Assembly (NCBI GenBank): GCA_029204225.1 | Contig: CM055098.1 | Coordinates: 52,100,728-52,164,727, forward strand | DNA length: 64,000 nucleotides | Direction of reading: 5' to 3' | DNA from: Diphasiastrum complanatum | Lineage: Eukaryota > Streptophyta > Lycopodiopsida > Lycopodiales > Lycopodiaceae | Shown here: in pieces, positions 11,347 through 24,435 of the stretch | How positions within the stretch are numbered: position 1 is the stretch's first letter | Layout: each line of letters opens with the position of its first letter | Made by a program: the position numbers and the translations under genes | The notes under the pieces: model-generated | The model's database searches: none | What the model was told of the DNA's origin: nothing | Seen by the model: only the letters and a program-made list of their open reading frames with translations

Positions 11347-12179
11347 TGTGCAAAAAGTACAAAAAGGACCAAGAGTGGATCCTAATCTGATCCTCAAGAG
11401 GGATTGGTTGTTAGATTACTTGATCTATCAATCTACTTCAAATTAAGATCAATCTAGATCAATTCTAGACACAGAATCCTAACAAAAACAATCATTAATT
11501 GAAGGTAAGTGTACTTTATGGTTTCACACGTGTGAAACACTGTCTGATTACGGACTCCAACCTAAAAATCAAGTACACATTGATAGAACCTCAAAACAAT
11601 CAAAACAAATGTAGACAAATGGAGAGAATCACTCAAAATTGCTTCCAAAACCAAGATTGGTGTCTCACAATGATTATGGCCAAATGTGGCTCTATATATA
11701 CTATAAGTGAGAGCTCATGGTACTAATCATCCCTCTAATCCCACATGTGTGAAGGTGCTTTGTCATATGATGATTCATCATGCAAAACTGACACTTGGAC
11801 AAAACCTTCTAATTTGAGCACTTTTGGTCTATTTTCCTTCTATATGGAGATCTACTTGGAAATCTTCTAGAATTCAAAATTCGCCTACTTTAACTTATTC
11901 CACATGTGTGAGCTGTCCTCTACACATGGGATATGACACCTAACCAAAGGATGTGGCTCATGCAATCAATAGATAGATGTCATGTGTCATATGTCTAGAA
12001 AACTAGTTTTTGGCCTTTTTAGCCACTAGAACTTGAATTAAATCATATGTACATCCTATATGATTATGGTACATGACAGGTACACTAGTTTCACACGTGG
12101 GAACGGGCTCCACACATGTGTGTCTATCTATATACAAGATTTTTGGCCTCTACCATGCTTTATTTTTGCATTTTTCACA
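11347..12179 (-). repeat. 5' LTR of family A copy 1
   Basis: An 833-bp LTR beginning TGTGCAAAAAG and ending TTTTTCACA in plus-strand sense; the partner at 60564-61395 is 832 bp and closely matching. A TATA-like TATATATAG lies near 11690 on the minus strand. It carries an exact 18-bp palindrome centred on CACGTG at 11521-11538 and a second CACACGTG near 12092. Confidence 0.9.
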
Positions 12180-12777
12180 GGCGGTTCAAAATAAACTGTG
12201 CCCAATCATAGAGGTTCTGGGCATGCAGTCGTGAATCTGCCATCATGTGAAACAGAGACATGGATACCCTCTGCAACTTGGTTCTTAGTCGTTGTGTGCA
12301 CTTTGCCAAGTACGCACATGCTTCTTGTAGTTGTGGGTCATTGATTGCTTCGACTCTGTACCCATCCTTGTTCTTCCACTTGTCTATGGAGGGATCAATG
12401 AATTTGAAGTATGCTGTCTGCTTTTGAAGTACCTTGGTGACAACATTCGGTCCTCGTGGGAATCCAAATGGTTGCAAGTCGACCGGTGCAAATGATATGT
12501 TATAAACATAGTTCCTCACAGGAGGAACTATTAGCCGGCACGACCTTGCTGTAGCATTGTAGTTGGAATATATCATATGCACGAGATATGGGCTTTGATA
12601 CCCCGTCAGGACCGACATCTGGAACTCAATGGCTTTAAAGAATGACGCTACTTGTTGGTACCAGTGTTGCATTTCAGTAATATCCAATTTGGACAATTGG
12701 ATGTCGAGCTTATTTGCATCAGGGTCATCAGAACTGGAGGCAGGGTTGGTAGACATGATTAAAAAATTGGGAAACAA
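12180..12777 (-). pseudogene. Unknown minus-strand ORF, N-terminal part
   Basis: About 200 codons starting at Met 12777 (or Met 12756, MSTNPASSSDD). The protein begins with an acidic Ser/Asp stretch followed by a helix-rich segment with many Trp, Tyr and Phe residues. There is no zinc knuckle, protease or RT signature and no family I recognise. The frame is cut at FILNR by insertion of the element at 7568-12179 and continues for 56 codons from 7567 downward once one copy of the 5-bp target duplication is discounted. Upstream lies a 25-bp minisatellite. The most economical reading is cargo of a non-autonomous LTR element; a captured host gene is also possible. Confidence 0.5.
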
Positions 12778-12825
12778 AGTTCTGGAGAAAAGGTGTCGAT
12801 TGAGATTTCAGATAGGGTAACAGAT

Positions 12826-13025
12826 GTTGGTTGAGATGTGAGTGGAGGGCGTTGGTTGAGATGTGAGCGGAGGGTGTCGGTTGAGATGTGAGCGGAAGGC
12901 ATTGGCTGAGATGTGAGTGGAGAGCGTCGGCTGAGATGTGAGCGGAGGGCGTTGGCTGAGATGTGAGCAGAAAGGCGTCAGCTAAGATGGAATGGAAGGG
13001 CGTCGGTTGAGATGTAATGGAAAAT
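12826..13025. repeat. 25-bp minisatellite, eight copies
   Basis: Units with consensus G(T)TGG(T/C)TGAGATGTGAG followed by YGGAGGGC start at 12826, 12851, 12876, 12901, 12926, 12951, 12977 and 13002. Unit six is 26 bp and the last is partial. It lies directly upstream of the unknown minus-strand ORF and could be part of its leader. Confidence 0.9.
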
Positions 13026-13568
13026 CTAGGTGAAGGAAGGTATGGTGCGAAAGGAATGGACTGTGAAAAACTGAGGTTGGGAAGGAAGGTGTGTGAAAGT
13101 GGAGGTGTCGTGGATAGAAGGGTGTGGAGGATGTGTGGCAAACGAAGTATGGTGTGAACTAAAAGGGTGGAAAGAGAATAAGGTGGGATAGGAATGATGG
13201 AAGGTAGAAGTTCGGAAAAAGAAGATGTTGGTATATGTTTGTGAAGAGTGGAAGGTGTGAAGATATTGGGAGATGTAAGGGAAATAACTTTTGGTGAGGA
13301 CGGATCTATGGAGATGATGAAAGAAAAGTGTTTATGATTATAATGTGATAGTCAATAGTGTAACGGAAGCGTGTTGAATGCTTGCATGACACTACCCCTC
13401 AACATGCAAAATGTTTCAAATGTTTTGTTTTCCACTGGCGATGTTAGGTTTGGAGACGGTTTGTGATGGCACTCTCAATGGGAAATACACAAGGATGGCT
13501 GATAGTGGGTGGAGATGGTGTGAAAGCGATGACTGATGCACAGAACGAGAGAGCGCCAGGATCGTGTA
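13026..13568. other. Unassigned sequence between minisatellite and Gypsy RT
   Basis: Purine-rich sequence with GGAAGG and GTGTGG runs. No gene or LTR end is recognised. The join to Gypsy RT near 13569 is abrupt. Confidence 0.4.
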
Positions 13569-14067
13569 GGAGAGCAGGGTTTAGTGAGATTCCAAATCTA
13601 TGACAGTGAATGAAGACTTTCTCTAGGGCGTCAAGGTGCGTAGCTGCGGAGGAATGTACACCTAGATCGTCGAGATAAATCTCCACAATCCGATGTAACA
13701 GATCTTGAAAGGCCAGTTGCATGACCTCTAGAATGTTGAAGGGGCGTTGCACAAGCCAAAAGGCATAACGTTATAAGCATAAACCTCGTTTTCTGTGGCA
13801 AAGGCTATTTTAAGTTTATTTTCAGGGGCTATTTGAACAAGGAAATAAACGCTGAATCCATCCAAGAAGCTGAAAGCTTCAGCTCCTGCCATTTCCTCTA
13901 AGATTTGGGTCGTTAAAGGTAAGGGAAAATGGTCTTTCTTCATAACCGCATTAAGGTTTTTGAGATCGACACAAATACAAAGCTTGCCATTTTTCTTGGG
14001 TACAACCACAATGGGTGATACCCAATCAATATGTTGAACTTCATAAATGAAGCCAGCATCCATCAAT
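13569..14067 (-). pseudogene. Gypsy RT, C-terminal half
   Basis: The reading starts GFIYEVQHIDWVSPIVVVPKKNGK, the RT fingers, then VDLKNLNAV, SFLDGFS, VMPFGLCNAPSTF, and after a frameshift near 13740 the catalytic YLDD in IVEIYLDDLGVHS, then FGISLNP. Homology ends near 13569, so the connection domain and RNase H are gone. The left end abuts a Copia LTR at TCAAT (14063-14067), the complement of the target duplication ATTGA. Its N-terminal half is the plus-strand fragment ending at 22941, so the two halves are now in opposite orientation. Confidence 0.85.
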
Positions 14068-14804
14068 TGTTAAATTTCACACGTGTGGACTGTCCACTAC
14101 ATGTACTTGTGATGTCCTAAGGTGTGTAGATGCACCAAGATCAAGACTAGATTGAGATTCAAGATCATCTTGAATCTTATGGCAAAAACACACTACTACA
14201 TGCATTCAATCACTTCCAACTCTCACTCACACGTGTGGGAAGTATTCAAAAAATAATCTAAGGAAAAACAAGCTGCTCTCCTCGAGTAGAGAGAGAAAAT
14301 ACATCAAGAGCTCTCAAGTAGAGAGAGAAAGCTAGAAATCCAATAACTCACAAAATCCCTGAAATCACCAAATCAATTGACTTCAAAATGAGGAGTACAA
14401 TGATACTAGTAGGTCCACGAGCTACCACTATGCTTAACTATGATTGGACCACATTTTGTCACCTCTTGATCCTATTGGATCATTGATCTATGCACCTCTT
14501 AATTCTATTGGACTATATTCAAGCACACCTCAATTTCCTATTGGACCTCACAAGGTTCCACCTCTATATCCTATTGGACCTCTTGGAATTCATCAAACAA
14601 AAACTTTACACTTGTCTACACTCTAATTAGCAAGTGTTTAGCCTCTTACTCTATTTTGGCTCAATAGTGGCATTACAAGTGGAAATGCATAATTTGCCAT
14701 CTATGTCAAATTTATTCCTATCAACATCCTAAAACCTAGATGCTTGATGTAAAAAACATAAGACCCCTATATCTAACATAGATAATCTTTTTCAATTCTT
14801 CACA
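14068..14804 (-). repeat. 3' LTR of split Copia element (family B)
   Basis: A 737-bp LTR, in minus sense TGTGAAGAATTG to TTTAACA, nearly the same as the LTR at 22942-23678 and of equal length but inverted. It is followed inward by the purine tract complement CTCCTCC (14805-14811). It carries CACACGTGTG at 14078 and 14228. Confidence 0.95.
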
Positions 14805-17800
14805 CTCCTCCTAAAAAATTATCTATGAAGATTTGAGCATTGATCTTGATATAACTCCAAGATTAGATCTATGCTTGATGAAAGCACTTTTGCTCAAAGG
14901 CTTGGTGAGTAGATCGGCAATACAAGAGGACGAGTTGACATGCTCCAAATAGATTTCTCCTCCAATAAGCTTTTCTCTCACAAATTGGTGTGCCACTTCT
15001 ATGTGCTTGCTTCTTGCATGAAATATGGGATTATTGGCAAGAGCTTGGGCCGAGATGTTATCACACTTGATCATTGGTAGATCATCCTCCTTGATGCACT
15101 TTAGTTCCATTAATAACCTCTTGATCCAAAGCACTTCTTTGGTAGTTGTAGTGAGTGCTTTGTACTCGGCCTCACATGAAGAGAGAGATATAGTATCTTG
15201 CTTTTTGGAAAGCCAAGATATTAGATTGCCTCCAAGAAAGATAGTGTATGCACTAATAGACTTTCGATCCATCTTGTCACTTGCAAAGTCCGAATCCGAG
15301 TAGCCAATAATGGATAGATCTTCACTTTTATAGAGTAGACCATAATCACTAGATGAAGATACATATCTTAGAATCCTCTTGGCCATCTTCCAATGATGGA
15401 TCTTAGGTTCTTGCATAAATTGACTCAATTTGTGCACACAAAAACTAAGATCGGGCCTAGTAATGGTAAGCCAAATCAAGGAGCCTACAAGACTCCTAAA
15501 AAGTGTGATGTCCTCAAAGGATCTTTCATCACCTTTATTAGGATCTTTTACAATTTGCTCCATTGGAGTATCTATGCTCTTAGAATTTTCCATATGGAAT
15601 TTTTTCAACATAGAGTGAGCATATTTAGATTGGCATATAAAGAGATAATTTTCATAAAAATCAATTTTTAGGCCTAGGATGTAATGTATCTCTCCTAGAT
15701 CTTGCATTTTAAACTCACATCCAAGTGCTAGCTTGGTTTCATCAACTAGCTTGATACAACTTCCACAAAGAATGATGTCATCAACATAAATTAGAAGAAT
15801 GACAATATTGCTATCAACAAACTTTAGATACATGGAAGGATCATAGTCACTAAGAGTAAATCCTAGTGAGATAAGAAAAGAGTTAAGTCTTGAATACCAT
15901 GATCTTGGTGCTTGCTTGAGTCCATAAAGACTTTTGAAGAGCAGACACACTTTGGACTCATCCTTGATGAATCCTTGAGGTTGTTCCATATAGATCTCCT
16001 CCTCAAGATAACCATTTAGAAAAGCATTGGATACATCTAATTGGAACACCTTCCACTTGAAAAAACAAGCAAGAGAAATAAGAATTCTTATTGTCACCAT
16101 CTTTGCAACAGGTGCAAAGGTCTCCTCATAATCAAGACCATGGATTTGAGCAAATCCTTTGGCACATAATCTTGCTTTATGCTTGTTGATGGTGCCATCA
16201 TGATTGAACTTGATCCAAAATACCCACTTGCAACCAATCACATGCTTGTTGGAAGAAGGATCCACAAGCTCCCAAGTATTGTTGCTGATCAATGCATCAT
16301 ACTCTTGCTTCATGGCATCATACCACTCCTTGGTATTGAGTGCCTCTTGTACATTCTTTGGCTCTTCATGAGAGACATAAAAAACATAATTAGTGGAATC
16401 AAGATCCAATTTTTTGCCTTTGTCAACATATGAGAGCCTCTTAGGCTCAGATCTATCTCTCATGGATCTTCTTGGTGAAAAAATCCGAGAAGAGTCTTCT
16501 TCAAATCTCGACCCCATCACATCATGACTGTCTTCAAAATTAATAATTGATGATGCATCCATAGATTTCTTGATCTCGGCCTCTTCAAATGATGAGTGTT
16601 GATCTTCATGAAAGACAACATCTCTACTTTCAATAACTTGAGAAGTAGAGAGTATAAAGACTCTATAGGCCTTCTTGGTGGATGAGTATCCAACCATGAT
16701 CCCTTTGCATGCACTAGGATCTTCCTTCTTCCTTGTTTCCAAGGGAATATGGACAAAGCATAAGCATCCAAAAACTCTAAGGTGATCAACCTTAGGCTTC
16801 TTCAAAAATAAGATTTCATATGGTGACTTTCCTCCAAGAGCTATATGTGGGAGCCTATTGCAAAGATAATTTGCACAATTAATGGCTTATCCCCAAAAAT
16901 CTTTGGGCAAAGATGCCTCAATTCTCATAGATTTTGCACATTCACATAGAGATCTATTCTTTCTCTCGGCCACTCCATTTTGAGATGGAGAGTAGGCACA
17001 AGAAAACTCTCTTTTAATGCCTTCGAGCTCACAAAAATCTTGAAATTTATTGGAGATATATTCACCACCTCCATCACTTCTAAGAGCTTAAATCTTGAAT
17101 GAGAATTGCTTCTCTACATAAGCTTTGAAAATAAGGAAATGATCAAACACCATAGATTTTGAAGCAAGAAGATATATCCAAGTGAATCTTGTGTAATCAT
17201 CAATGAAAGTAACAAAACAAGTGGCTCCTCCCTTGCTTGTAGTTGATGAGAAATGCACATCCGAGTGGATTAACTCCAAAGGATGCTTGCTTTTGATAGA
17301 AGATCTTGTAAATGGCTTTTTGTGAGATTCAGCAATAGCACAAGCCTCACAAGGCTTGATCTTCTTGGAGAATGAGTTTGGCAAGCCAATAGCTTTGGAT
17401 TCTTTGATCATAGAGAGCATGGATTTGTAGTTGGGATGTCCCAACCTCCTATGCCATAATTCCTCCATAGAGAGCTTGTTCACAAGAGCAACATTACAAG
17501 CATTCACATACTCATTTGGATCTAGTTTATAGATGCCACCAAATCTAGATCCTAATGCAAGTATCTCATCATTCTTCTTGATAGTGCAAGTATCAACATT
17601 GAATTCTACATCAAGGCCATTATCAAGCAATTGGCCAACACTAATAAGATTCTTGGTAAGCTTAGGTACATAAAGAACTCTAGAGAGAGAAAGAACTTTA
17701 GAGGATGCAAGCTTCAAGGGAATGTTCCCTATGCCTTCAATAGGACATTCAAAATCATTTGCAGTGTATATTGATTTCTTGACTCCATCATAAGGTGCAA

Positions 17801-17909
17801 TAGAAGAGAAACAGTCCTTGGAGCTACACATATGTGAAGAGGCTCCACTATCAATATACCATAGGCCGTCCCTCTTGAAAGGAGTAGATGAGAAACTATA
17901 AACTCTCAT
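14805..17909 (-). pseudogene. Copia pol (protease to RNase H), two nonsense codons
   Basis: One continuous minus-strand frame of ~1,030 codons interrupted only by TAA at 17088-17090 and TAA at 16887-16889, both in integrase. In order: protease WYIDSGASSHM; the GAG-pre-integrase HHCC region (LWHRRLGH with CEAC); integrase with LIHSDVHF, LRSD-GGEY and the ERKNRS Glu motif; RT with DVSNAFLNGYLEEEIYM, LYGLKQAPRSWY and catalytic YVDD in LLIYVDDIIL; RNase H with SDSDFASDKMDRKS, SCEAEYKAL and HARSKHIEVAHQFVREKL. The tail lies beside the 3' LTR. The gag that belongs to it is at 24436-24931 on the other strand. About 450-500 bp of gag and protease N-terminus are missing at the breakpoint. Confidence 0.95.
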
Positions 17910-20900
17910 TTCCTACATAAGACAATCACTATATACATTCTAGATGTTTCTTATCTAAGGCTAGTGGAATTATGGACTAGTCAATACCATGTTGGCATAG
18001 AGTTATGCACCCAATAGTGACATAAAGGTCGCTCAACTATATCCAACTTCATATTTTTCTAACTATCATGTTCTTCTTGTACCAGGACTTTGTTTCATTC
18101 TTCTTGTTAATCTTCTTAAAGAGATTTGCCTATTCGAATTTTTATGTTATGATATATTTCTCTCAATGCAAGAGCTTTTAATTTGAAAAGTATCCTAGGT
18201 TTAGTTAATTTCTCCTAATAAATTAGTAGCATTTTGATTATAGTTATTTGTTCAAAGCATATTTATCTTAGACTTAAAGCAAGTATAAAAATCATATGGT
18301 CCACCTTGTTCAATGCACTAGCATGAATGAAGAGGGATTAACCACTTCATTTTTTGCATTTAGAATAGACACATGAGTATGATTAAGGATACTAAATGTG
18401 CATACCCACCTAGTAAAGATAAAATGTGGTCAATTATATATTATCTTTCCATTTTCTGATTTGATTTGATTTGATTCCTTGGGCCAAATTTGAGAGTAAA
18501 CACCACCTCCTGGATGAAGCCAAAATAGGTGACCCCAACACAACCATGTGAGAGACATGAAAATTCTAATAGAATCCTATTATATCCATCATGATAGAAT
18601 CCGAAAAAATTGTATTTCAAACAATCATTGTATCAATAGTTTGAAATCCTCACATAGTGCGACATTTTAATTTCACATAAAAATTGCTCAAAAGTCAATT
18701 AAGCACATCCACAAAACTCAAAAATTTACATATCAACAAATCAAGACAAAGACTAGTTTCAAAGATCAACATGGTTCTTGAATGAAACATAAAAACACAA
18801 TGAGTTTATTGCATTACATAAACTTGTCAATGGATGAATGAAGATAGATGCACAATCACTCTACTTATAGATAGATCCAATGAATGTAGATAAGTGCATA
18901 ATCACACTGATAATCAAGGCCAATAGGTGCTAAAAACAATGTGAATATCATTCGTACATCAATATAATCTTACAACTAAATGCACAGATTTTAGTTTCTA
19001 AACTCAATGATGACTTGTATAACTTCAAGAAACATTTGTTGCCATTTACTTATGTATTGGGTCTTCGTCTTATTAAGTGCCATCCCAACGGATGAAAAAT
19101 GTATTTTTCACATATTTTGACATTTCGTACCTACAAAATTTCACAACTGAAATGAATTATGAGAGATTAATCATGAAATATTTCCTAGCATATTATATAC
19201 TACATGTATTATTTAAATCAAGGATGTCCAATTATAGAACTTTATTAGTTGCTTTTTGTAGTAGTCTAAAATAGTTACTTTAACTTCTTATAAGATCTAA
19301 TTTATTCTTGTATCTAAATTTTATTAATATCTTTGATGTGCCATGTTGATTTAGCATGTTTGTCATGTTAACAATCTCCACTGCATATAATCTAAAGGAC
19401 ACGATATGGTGTATAATATGTAACAAGTAAGTTCTTGATTATTTTATTGGCATGTTTTGAGTTTTGGAGTATTACCATGTGCCATGTAGAGAGGATATTT
19501 TTATTCCAAATTTTAAAGTACTAATTTTTTTGTTGTGACACTATGTTAGATTATAGTTAACACATTGTGATTCATACTTTTTTCTTTTTTTATTAATTTC
19601 AATTGTATTCTACATGATTATTCAAACCTAGTAGTGTTTTCAATCTATCCTTATACTTTGATCTTTTCACCTATCCTAATTTTATTGGCGAAAGAATTTG
19701 ATTATGTCTCTCTATTCTCACCAAAGAAATTGAACAAGACGAGAAAAACCACAAGGATAGGAACATGATTACTTAGTCATGCTTCAATGTGTTTGAGCCA
19801 AATCAAAATGCTATGTTTAATTAGGTCCATATAGATAATAAGAAATACTATATTAAAGCTTGCTATGTCACATTGTTGTTATAGGTCTCGTCAAATGTTT
19901 GAAAATTCATAACGCATCTTTGTCAATAGCAATAATTAGGTGTATGGTGCCAAAATCAATGTAGTGCAAGAAAAACATTGAAGTATTAGGTCAGCGATGT
20001 TTTTGCCATCCCATCTATTTTTACTTAAATCTTCTTCTGTACTTCATAGGACAATAGGAGACAAGAAAATCCAAGTTATAGGATGACGTGTTAGAGAAGT
20101 TTTTAAAGGTATATTATATCCAATACTTTTGAGATAATTCTTTTTATCTACTAATAATTAGTCAAATGGAATGTCAATAACATATTGCTAAAAAATTTTG
20201 GTTTGGATCATTGAAATGATGTATTAAAATTCAGTGAAAACCTATAGATACTTATATTTATCATAATCATCATTGTGATCATAATTTCTAAGCATGCTTT
20301 TGATTAAAAATCTGAACCAGATTTTTTCAGTGATTGTACTTGTATAGTAGCATATGAATGGTTATAAATTAAAATAATTTCAAAATGTGATCCTCGTATA
20401 CCAATCACTTTTAGAATATTTCTGATTTGATAGACTACAATTACCAAATTTTGTTTGAATAATTAAGGCTTGTGTTTTAAATGATTCTTTGTTGTACAAA
20501 TCAAAATGAATACATTATATATGCATGTTAATGTTTAATATATTGTTCTAAATATATTAATAACAAGTGTTGAGATTCCACTTTGTGTGAAAAATATTTT
20601 ATAAGATAATTAAGATGTCACCCTTGTGCTATTTTTTACATTTCTTTTCTAGGTTGAAACTTGACTCAATATTTAAAATCAATAAGAAAAAATTATAACT
20701 TACAAGAACCTTTGGCATCTAAGACATATACATGAATTAACCAATCGTTAGTTTAAAATTCAAAATGCATAAAGTATTGTCACTGTATTTAACATATGAA
20801 ATTATAGTACTTGTTTAATCAATATTTTTGAAAGAAGAAATATATAGTTCTGTTTTCGGTGACTACAACATAAATCGTAAAACTTAATTCAAAGAAATCC

Positions 20901-21085
20901 AAGGTCTATGGAAAATAGCAAAACCACAGAAATGTATAGATTGTTTTCTAAAATGCTATAAGATAGAAAATCAATCTTACTAGGCAATATTTATTGGATT
21001 CCGATATGTAGTAGGATTTTTTTTTTTTTTTTGTATCATGGTATAATAATAATATCATTTCTCAAAACTTTGTCGCATGCTAAAA
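17910..21085. other. AT-rich segment without recognised genes
   Basis: About 3.2 kb of AT-rich DNA with no convincing coding sequence, LTR end or tandem repeat. It differs in texture from the retrotransposon DNA on both sides. In the inversion model it is the sequence once upstream of the Gypsy fragment at 21090-22941. Confidence 0.5.
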
Positions 21086-21089
21086 ACTA

Positions 21090-22941
21090 GATATCAAAGG
21101 CAATACAATGAATTCCGAGATGAATTTTTGTGAGAGGAAGAACATAAAGAAAGTCTATTATCAGCTCAAATCCTCGAAAAGGAGCCATCCCTATAGGGAC
21201 TTGAAGTATTTTCTGACCTCCTGCAAGCTCAACTCACCATGTCGTTCCATACTGCAATAAAATCCTTCACTGGGCTTCAACGTTATATCCATCGAAGTTT
21301 TCGGCTGCCTACTATTTCTGATAAACATTGGAAAACAGAAGAGATTCCTGAAATTCCCCAGATTCCTATGAATCTACTGAATATAGGTGTTGCTAAGGGG
21401 ACTAGCATCACTCTACCTTTGTCCTATAAAGATTATCTGGCAGTATCTGCTCTCCTAGATAGCGGATCAGGCGTTAACATAATGGCTTTGTCCTTGGCAA
21501 AGTCATGGGGCTTCCATACCCTCGATCAACCACGATATAAACTTCGAATGGCTGATCGAGTTACTGACCTTGCTGGTCATTTACCAAATATAAAAGTTTG
21601 AATAACAAGTGTCAAATTTGTGATAGATTGTGTCATCTTAGATTTACCAGAAGATACCAATACATATAAACTCCTTCTTGGTACACCCTAGCTCCAGATG
21701 GCAGGTGTTGTCCAAGATTGGAAGTATAACAAAATTACATTTGGCAACCATGATAAACGAGTCATGGTTGACTCAACAGGCCATGTCAAGCCCGCCAAAG
21801 TATACGATGATTGGTCATCCACAACATATGACGAATCAGATAGTCTCCTAATCCAACCAAAAGGCCACTATACAAGATCTATAGACATAATCAATTGGGG
21901 TCACGCACTAGCCACTATGGACTGTGCTGATTCCAATCGATGTCGTATCAAAACGGCTACAGAAGATGTGGATATTCTCCCATCTTCTACAGACATTGAC
22001 ACACCCATCATCCCACTTATGATGATTGACCCGATTCCTATAGCTTGGTGCCCAGGAGAACCTAGTGTCTCTACCGCCCATGTTTCGGAAGAAGGAATTC
22101 TTTCCATGGATGATGTAGAAATGACGGATGAACATGTACTCCTATATCTAGATGCACAACCTTATCCGACAAAATCAATTTCAAGACACCAGGACCATTG
22201 GCTCACGTCCAACTGACATCCAAGGTACCCAACAGACAAGCGTATAGACCCAAATCCGAAGTGTATACATGGGACATGTATCCCGACGAAGTATGGCATA
22301 CAATTGATGAAGACATGATCACTGAGGCAACAACACCGTTCACTCAAAAACAACAAACACCTCAGTTACAACAAAATATAGTTATTGATACAAAATTAAC
22401 CGAGTATCAAAAACATATGCGTGAGAAGCTTAAACAACCGATAACACCCCTAAGGAGACATAACTCAAACAATCCGACCAAGCTTCCACGTCCGATATAG
22501 AATCAATTCCAATGATTCCCAAAGTTCCCAAAAATTTTGTCAACCTACCTTTTGATCTTCCACAGAAGTTCAAAGATTTTACAGTGGGTGACATTATTAT
22601 CTAGTTACCACAGCCACATCGGAAACCTACACCAAGTTCCAACTCCTTTGAAGGACCTGCTAAGACAATTCCACTAAACCTTAAAGATCCTGTTGAGGAT
22701 ATAGATCGAATAGTTCATGATGGTGCACATTTGTCATCAACCCAACTTTCTGATCTGGAGACATTACTCTGCAAATACAGGGATGTATTTGCATGGAATT
22801 ATATAGAAATGAAAGGAATCCCACCTGAAATAGTCGTCCATAGGATTTTTTTAGAAGACAATGCTAAGCTTGTTAGGGCTAAACCTTACCGAAGTAACTC
22901 TGTCTATCGTGAGAGGATAGACAAAGATATTAAGAAATTGA
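21090..22941 (+). pseudogene. Gypsy protease and RT N-terminus, broken
   Basis: The protease region is at 21410-21600 with LLDSGSGVNIM (active-site D-S-G) after a hydrophobic strand. The reading upstream to ~21100 is coding-like but has stops. In-frame stops fall at 21599-21601 and near 21689, and frameshifts near 22190 and 22500. Further on come a linker with the LRRHNSNNP motif (also seen near 39590, minus) and the RT entry KPYRSNSVYRERIDKDIKKLM. Coding stops at ATTGA (22937-22941), the target duplication of the Copia LTR that follows; RT continues at 14067 on the minus strand. Confidence 0.85.
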
Positions 22942-23678
22942 TGTGAAGAATTGAAAAAGATTATCTATGTTAGATATAGGGGTCTTATGTTTTTTACATC
23001 AAGCATCTAGGTGTAGGATGTTGATAGGAATAAATTTGGCATAGATGGCAAATTATGCATTTCCACTTGTAATGCCACTATTGAGCCAAAATAGAGTAAG
23101 AGGCTAAACACTTGCTAATTAGAGTGTAGACAAGTGTAAAGTTTTTGTTTGATGAATTCCAAGAGGTCCAATAGGATATAGAGGTGGAACCTTGTGAGGT
23201 CCAATAGGAAATTGAGGTGTGCTTGAATATAGTCCAATAGAATTAAGAGGTGCATAGATCAATGATCCAATAGGATCAAGAGGTGACAAAATGTGGTCCA
23301 ATCATAGTTAAGCATAGTGGTAGCTCATGGACCTACTAGTATCATTGTACTCCTCATTTTGAAGTCAATTGATTTGGTGATTTCATGGATTTTGTGAGTT
23401 ATTGGATTTCTAGCTTTCTCTCTCTACCCGAGAGCTCTTGATGCATTTTCTCTCTCTACCCGAGGAGAGCAGCTTGTTTTTCCTTAGATTATTTTTTGAA
23501 TACTTCCCACACGTGTGAGTGAGAGTTGGAAGTGATTGAATGCATGTAGTAGTGTGTTTTTGCCATAGGATTCAAGATTGATCTTGAATCTCAATCTAGT
23601 CTTGATCTTGGTGCATCTACACACCTTAGGAGATCACAAGTACATGTAGTGGACAGTCCACACGTGTGAAATTAAACA
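22942..23678 (+). repeat. 5' LTR of split Copia element (family B)
   Basis: A 737-bp LTR, TGTGAAGAATTG to ATTAAACA, preceded by ATTGA and followed directly by the primer site. It holds CACACGTGTG at 23508 and 23659. It is an inverted match of 14068-14804. Confidence 0.95.
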
Positions 23679-23691
23679 TGGTATCAGAGCC
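23679..23691 (+). other. Initiator-Met tRNA primer site
   Basis: TGGTATCAGAGCC immediately follows the LTR end CA and is complementary to the 3' end of plant initiator-Met tRNA. Confidence 0.95.
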
Positions 23692-24435
23692 TACCTAAGG
23701 TTACCATGCATTTTGATCCATCTAAGTGAAAAAATTATCATCAATCTTGAGCTAGAAGTTGTCAAGGCCCATTTTCCTAGCTATCTTGTTTAATCTTGGA
23801 TCAAAAGAGATCAAAAGGATATTGATTGGGTCTGACCTGGTACTGTACAGAATCAGGTGCTCAGACACATGTGAGGAACGTCCAATTTCAGTTTGGAAGT
23901 TCTCTCTCATGTTTGATCCATTTATCTTGCTTGATAGCTTGTTTTGAAGCTATTTTTGTCTAGTTTCTGTTGCAATCAGTTTCATTCCATTTGGTTGAGC
24001 CAATCAAAAGTTATAAGCTTTTGAAGAGGGTTAGGTAGGGCACCTAGACCTGGGTGGACACATTTGGTTTGGTCAAGAGATTGCTTGGTTGATCCAAAAT
24101 CACAGTTGTATGCTTGCCAATCTCATCTATATGTGATCTAGGCACTATTTTGAGATCTTAGCCATTTTGTTTCATACAATATCATTGTAGTTGAGTCAAA
24201 TTTGGTTTCTTCGTGTATTTCACACGTGCTAAGAGTGTTAGATCCTAACTTTGCCTATACTCCATCATTTGATGTGAAATAGATCTTGTTTTAGAGAGAT
24301 TTGAGTAGCCAGTGAGAATCAATTCACAAATTGTTGTAAGATCTTTCATAGGAGGAGATAGTACTCAGTTATTGGATCCTATTGAAAGTGTGTAACAACA
24401 TTTATTGTTCATCATTTGAGTTTTCTTCACTTCAA

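Larger units (their letters stand above)
7568..12179 (-). mobile_element. Non-autonomous LTR retrotransposon, family A, copy 1
   Basis: A minus-strand element with a complete 5' LTR on the right (11347-12179), an initiator-Met primer site beside it (complement of GATCTGATACCA, ending 11346), a gag-like zinc-knuckle ORF, a repetitive unknown ORF, and a left LTR cut to 279 bp (7568-7846). The flanks GGCAG (7563-7567) and GGCGG (12180-12184) are a 5-bp target duplication with one change. Removing the element restores the reading frame of the unknown ORF on both sides, which confirms the borders. It has no protease, integrase, RT or RNase H, so it must have used proteins of an autonomous Copia relative. 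A second copy lies at 60564-62584. Confidence 0.85.

Noticed and set aside
12728-13141. Ser/His/Pro-rich minus-strand protein
   Set aside because: It is a translation of the 25-bp minisatellite and purine-rich flank, with no coding support.
14444-14626. 60-codon ORF found identically at 14444-14626 and 23119-23301
   Set aside because: Both lie within the two inverted LTRs of one Copia element, so identity reflects recent LTR duplication and not protein selection.
17910-21085. Hidden genes or organelle insertion in the AT-rich segment
   Set aside because: No splice-consistent exons, organelle gene motifs or LTR ends were found by reading; only short chance ORFs.
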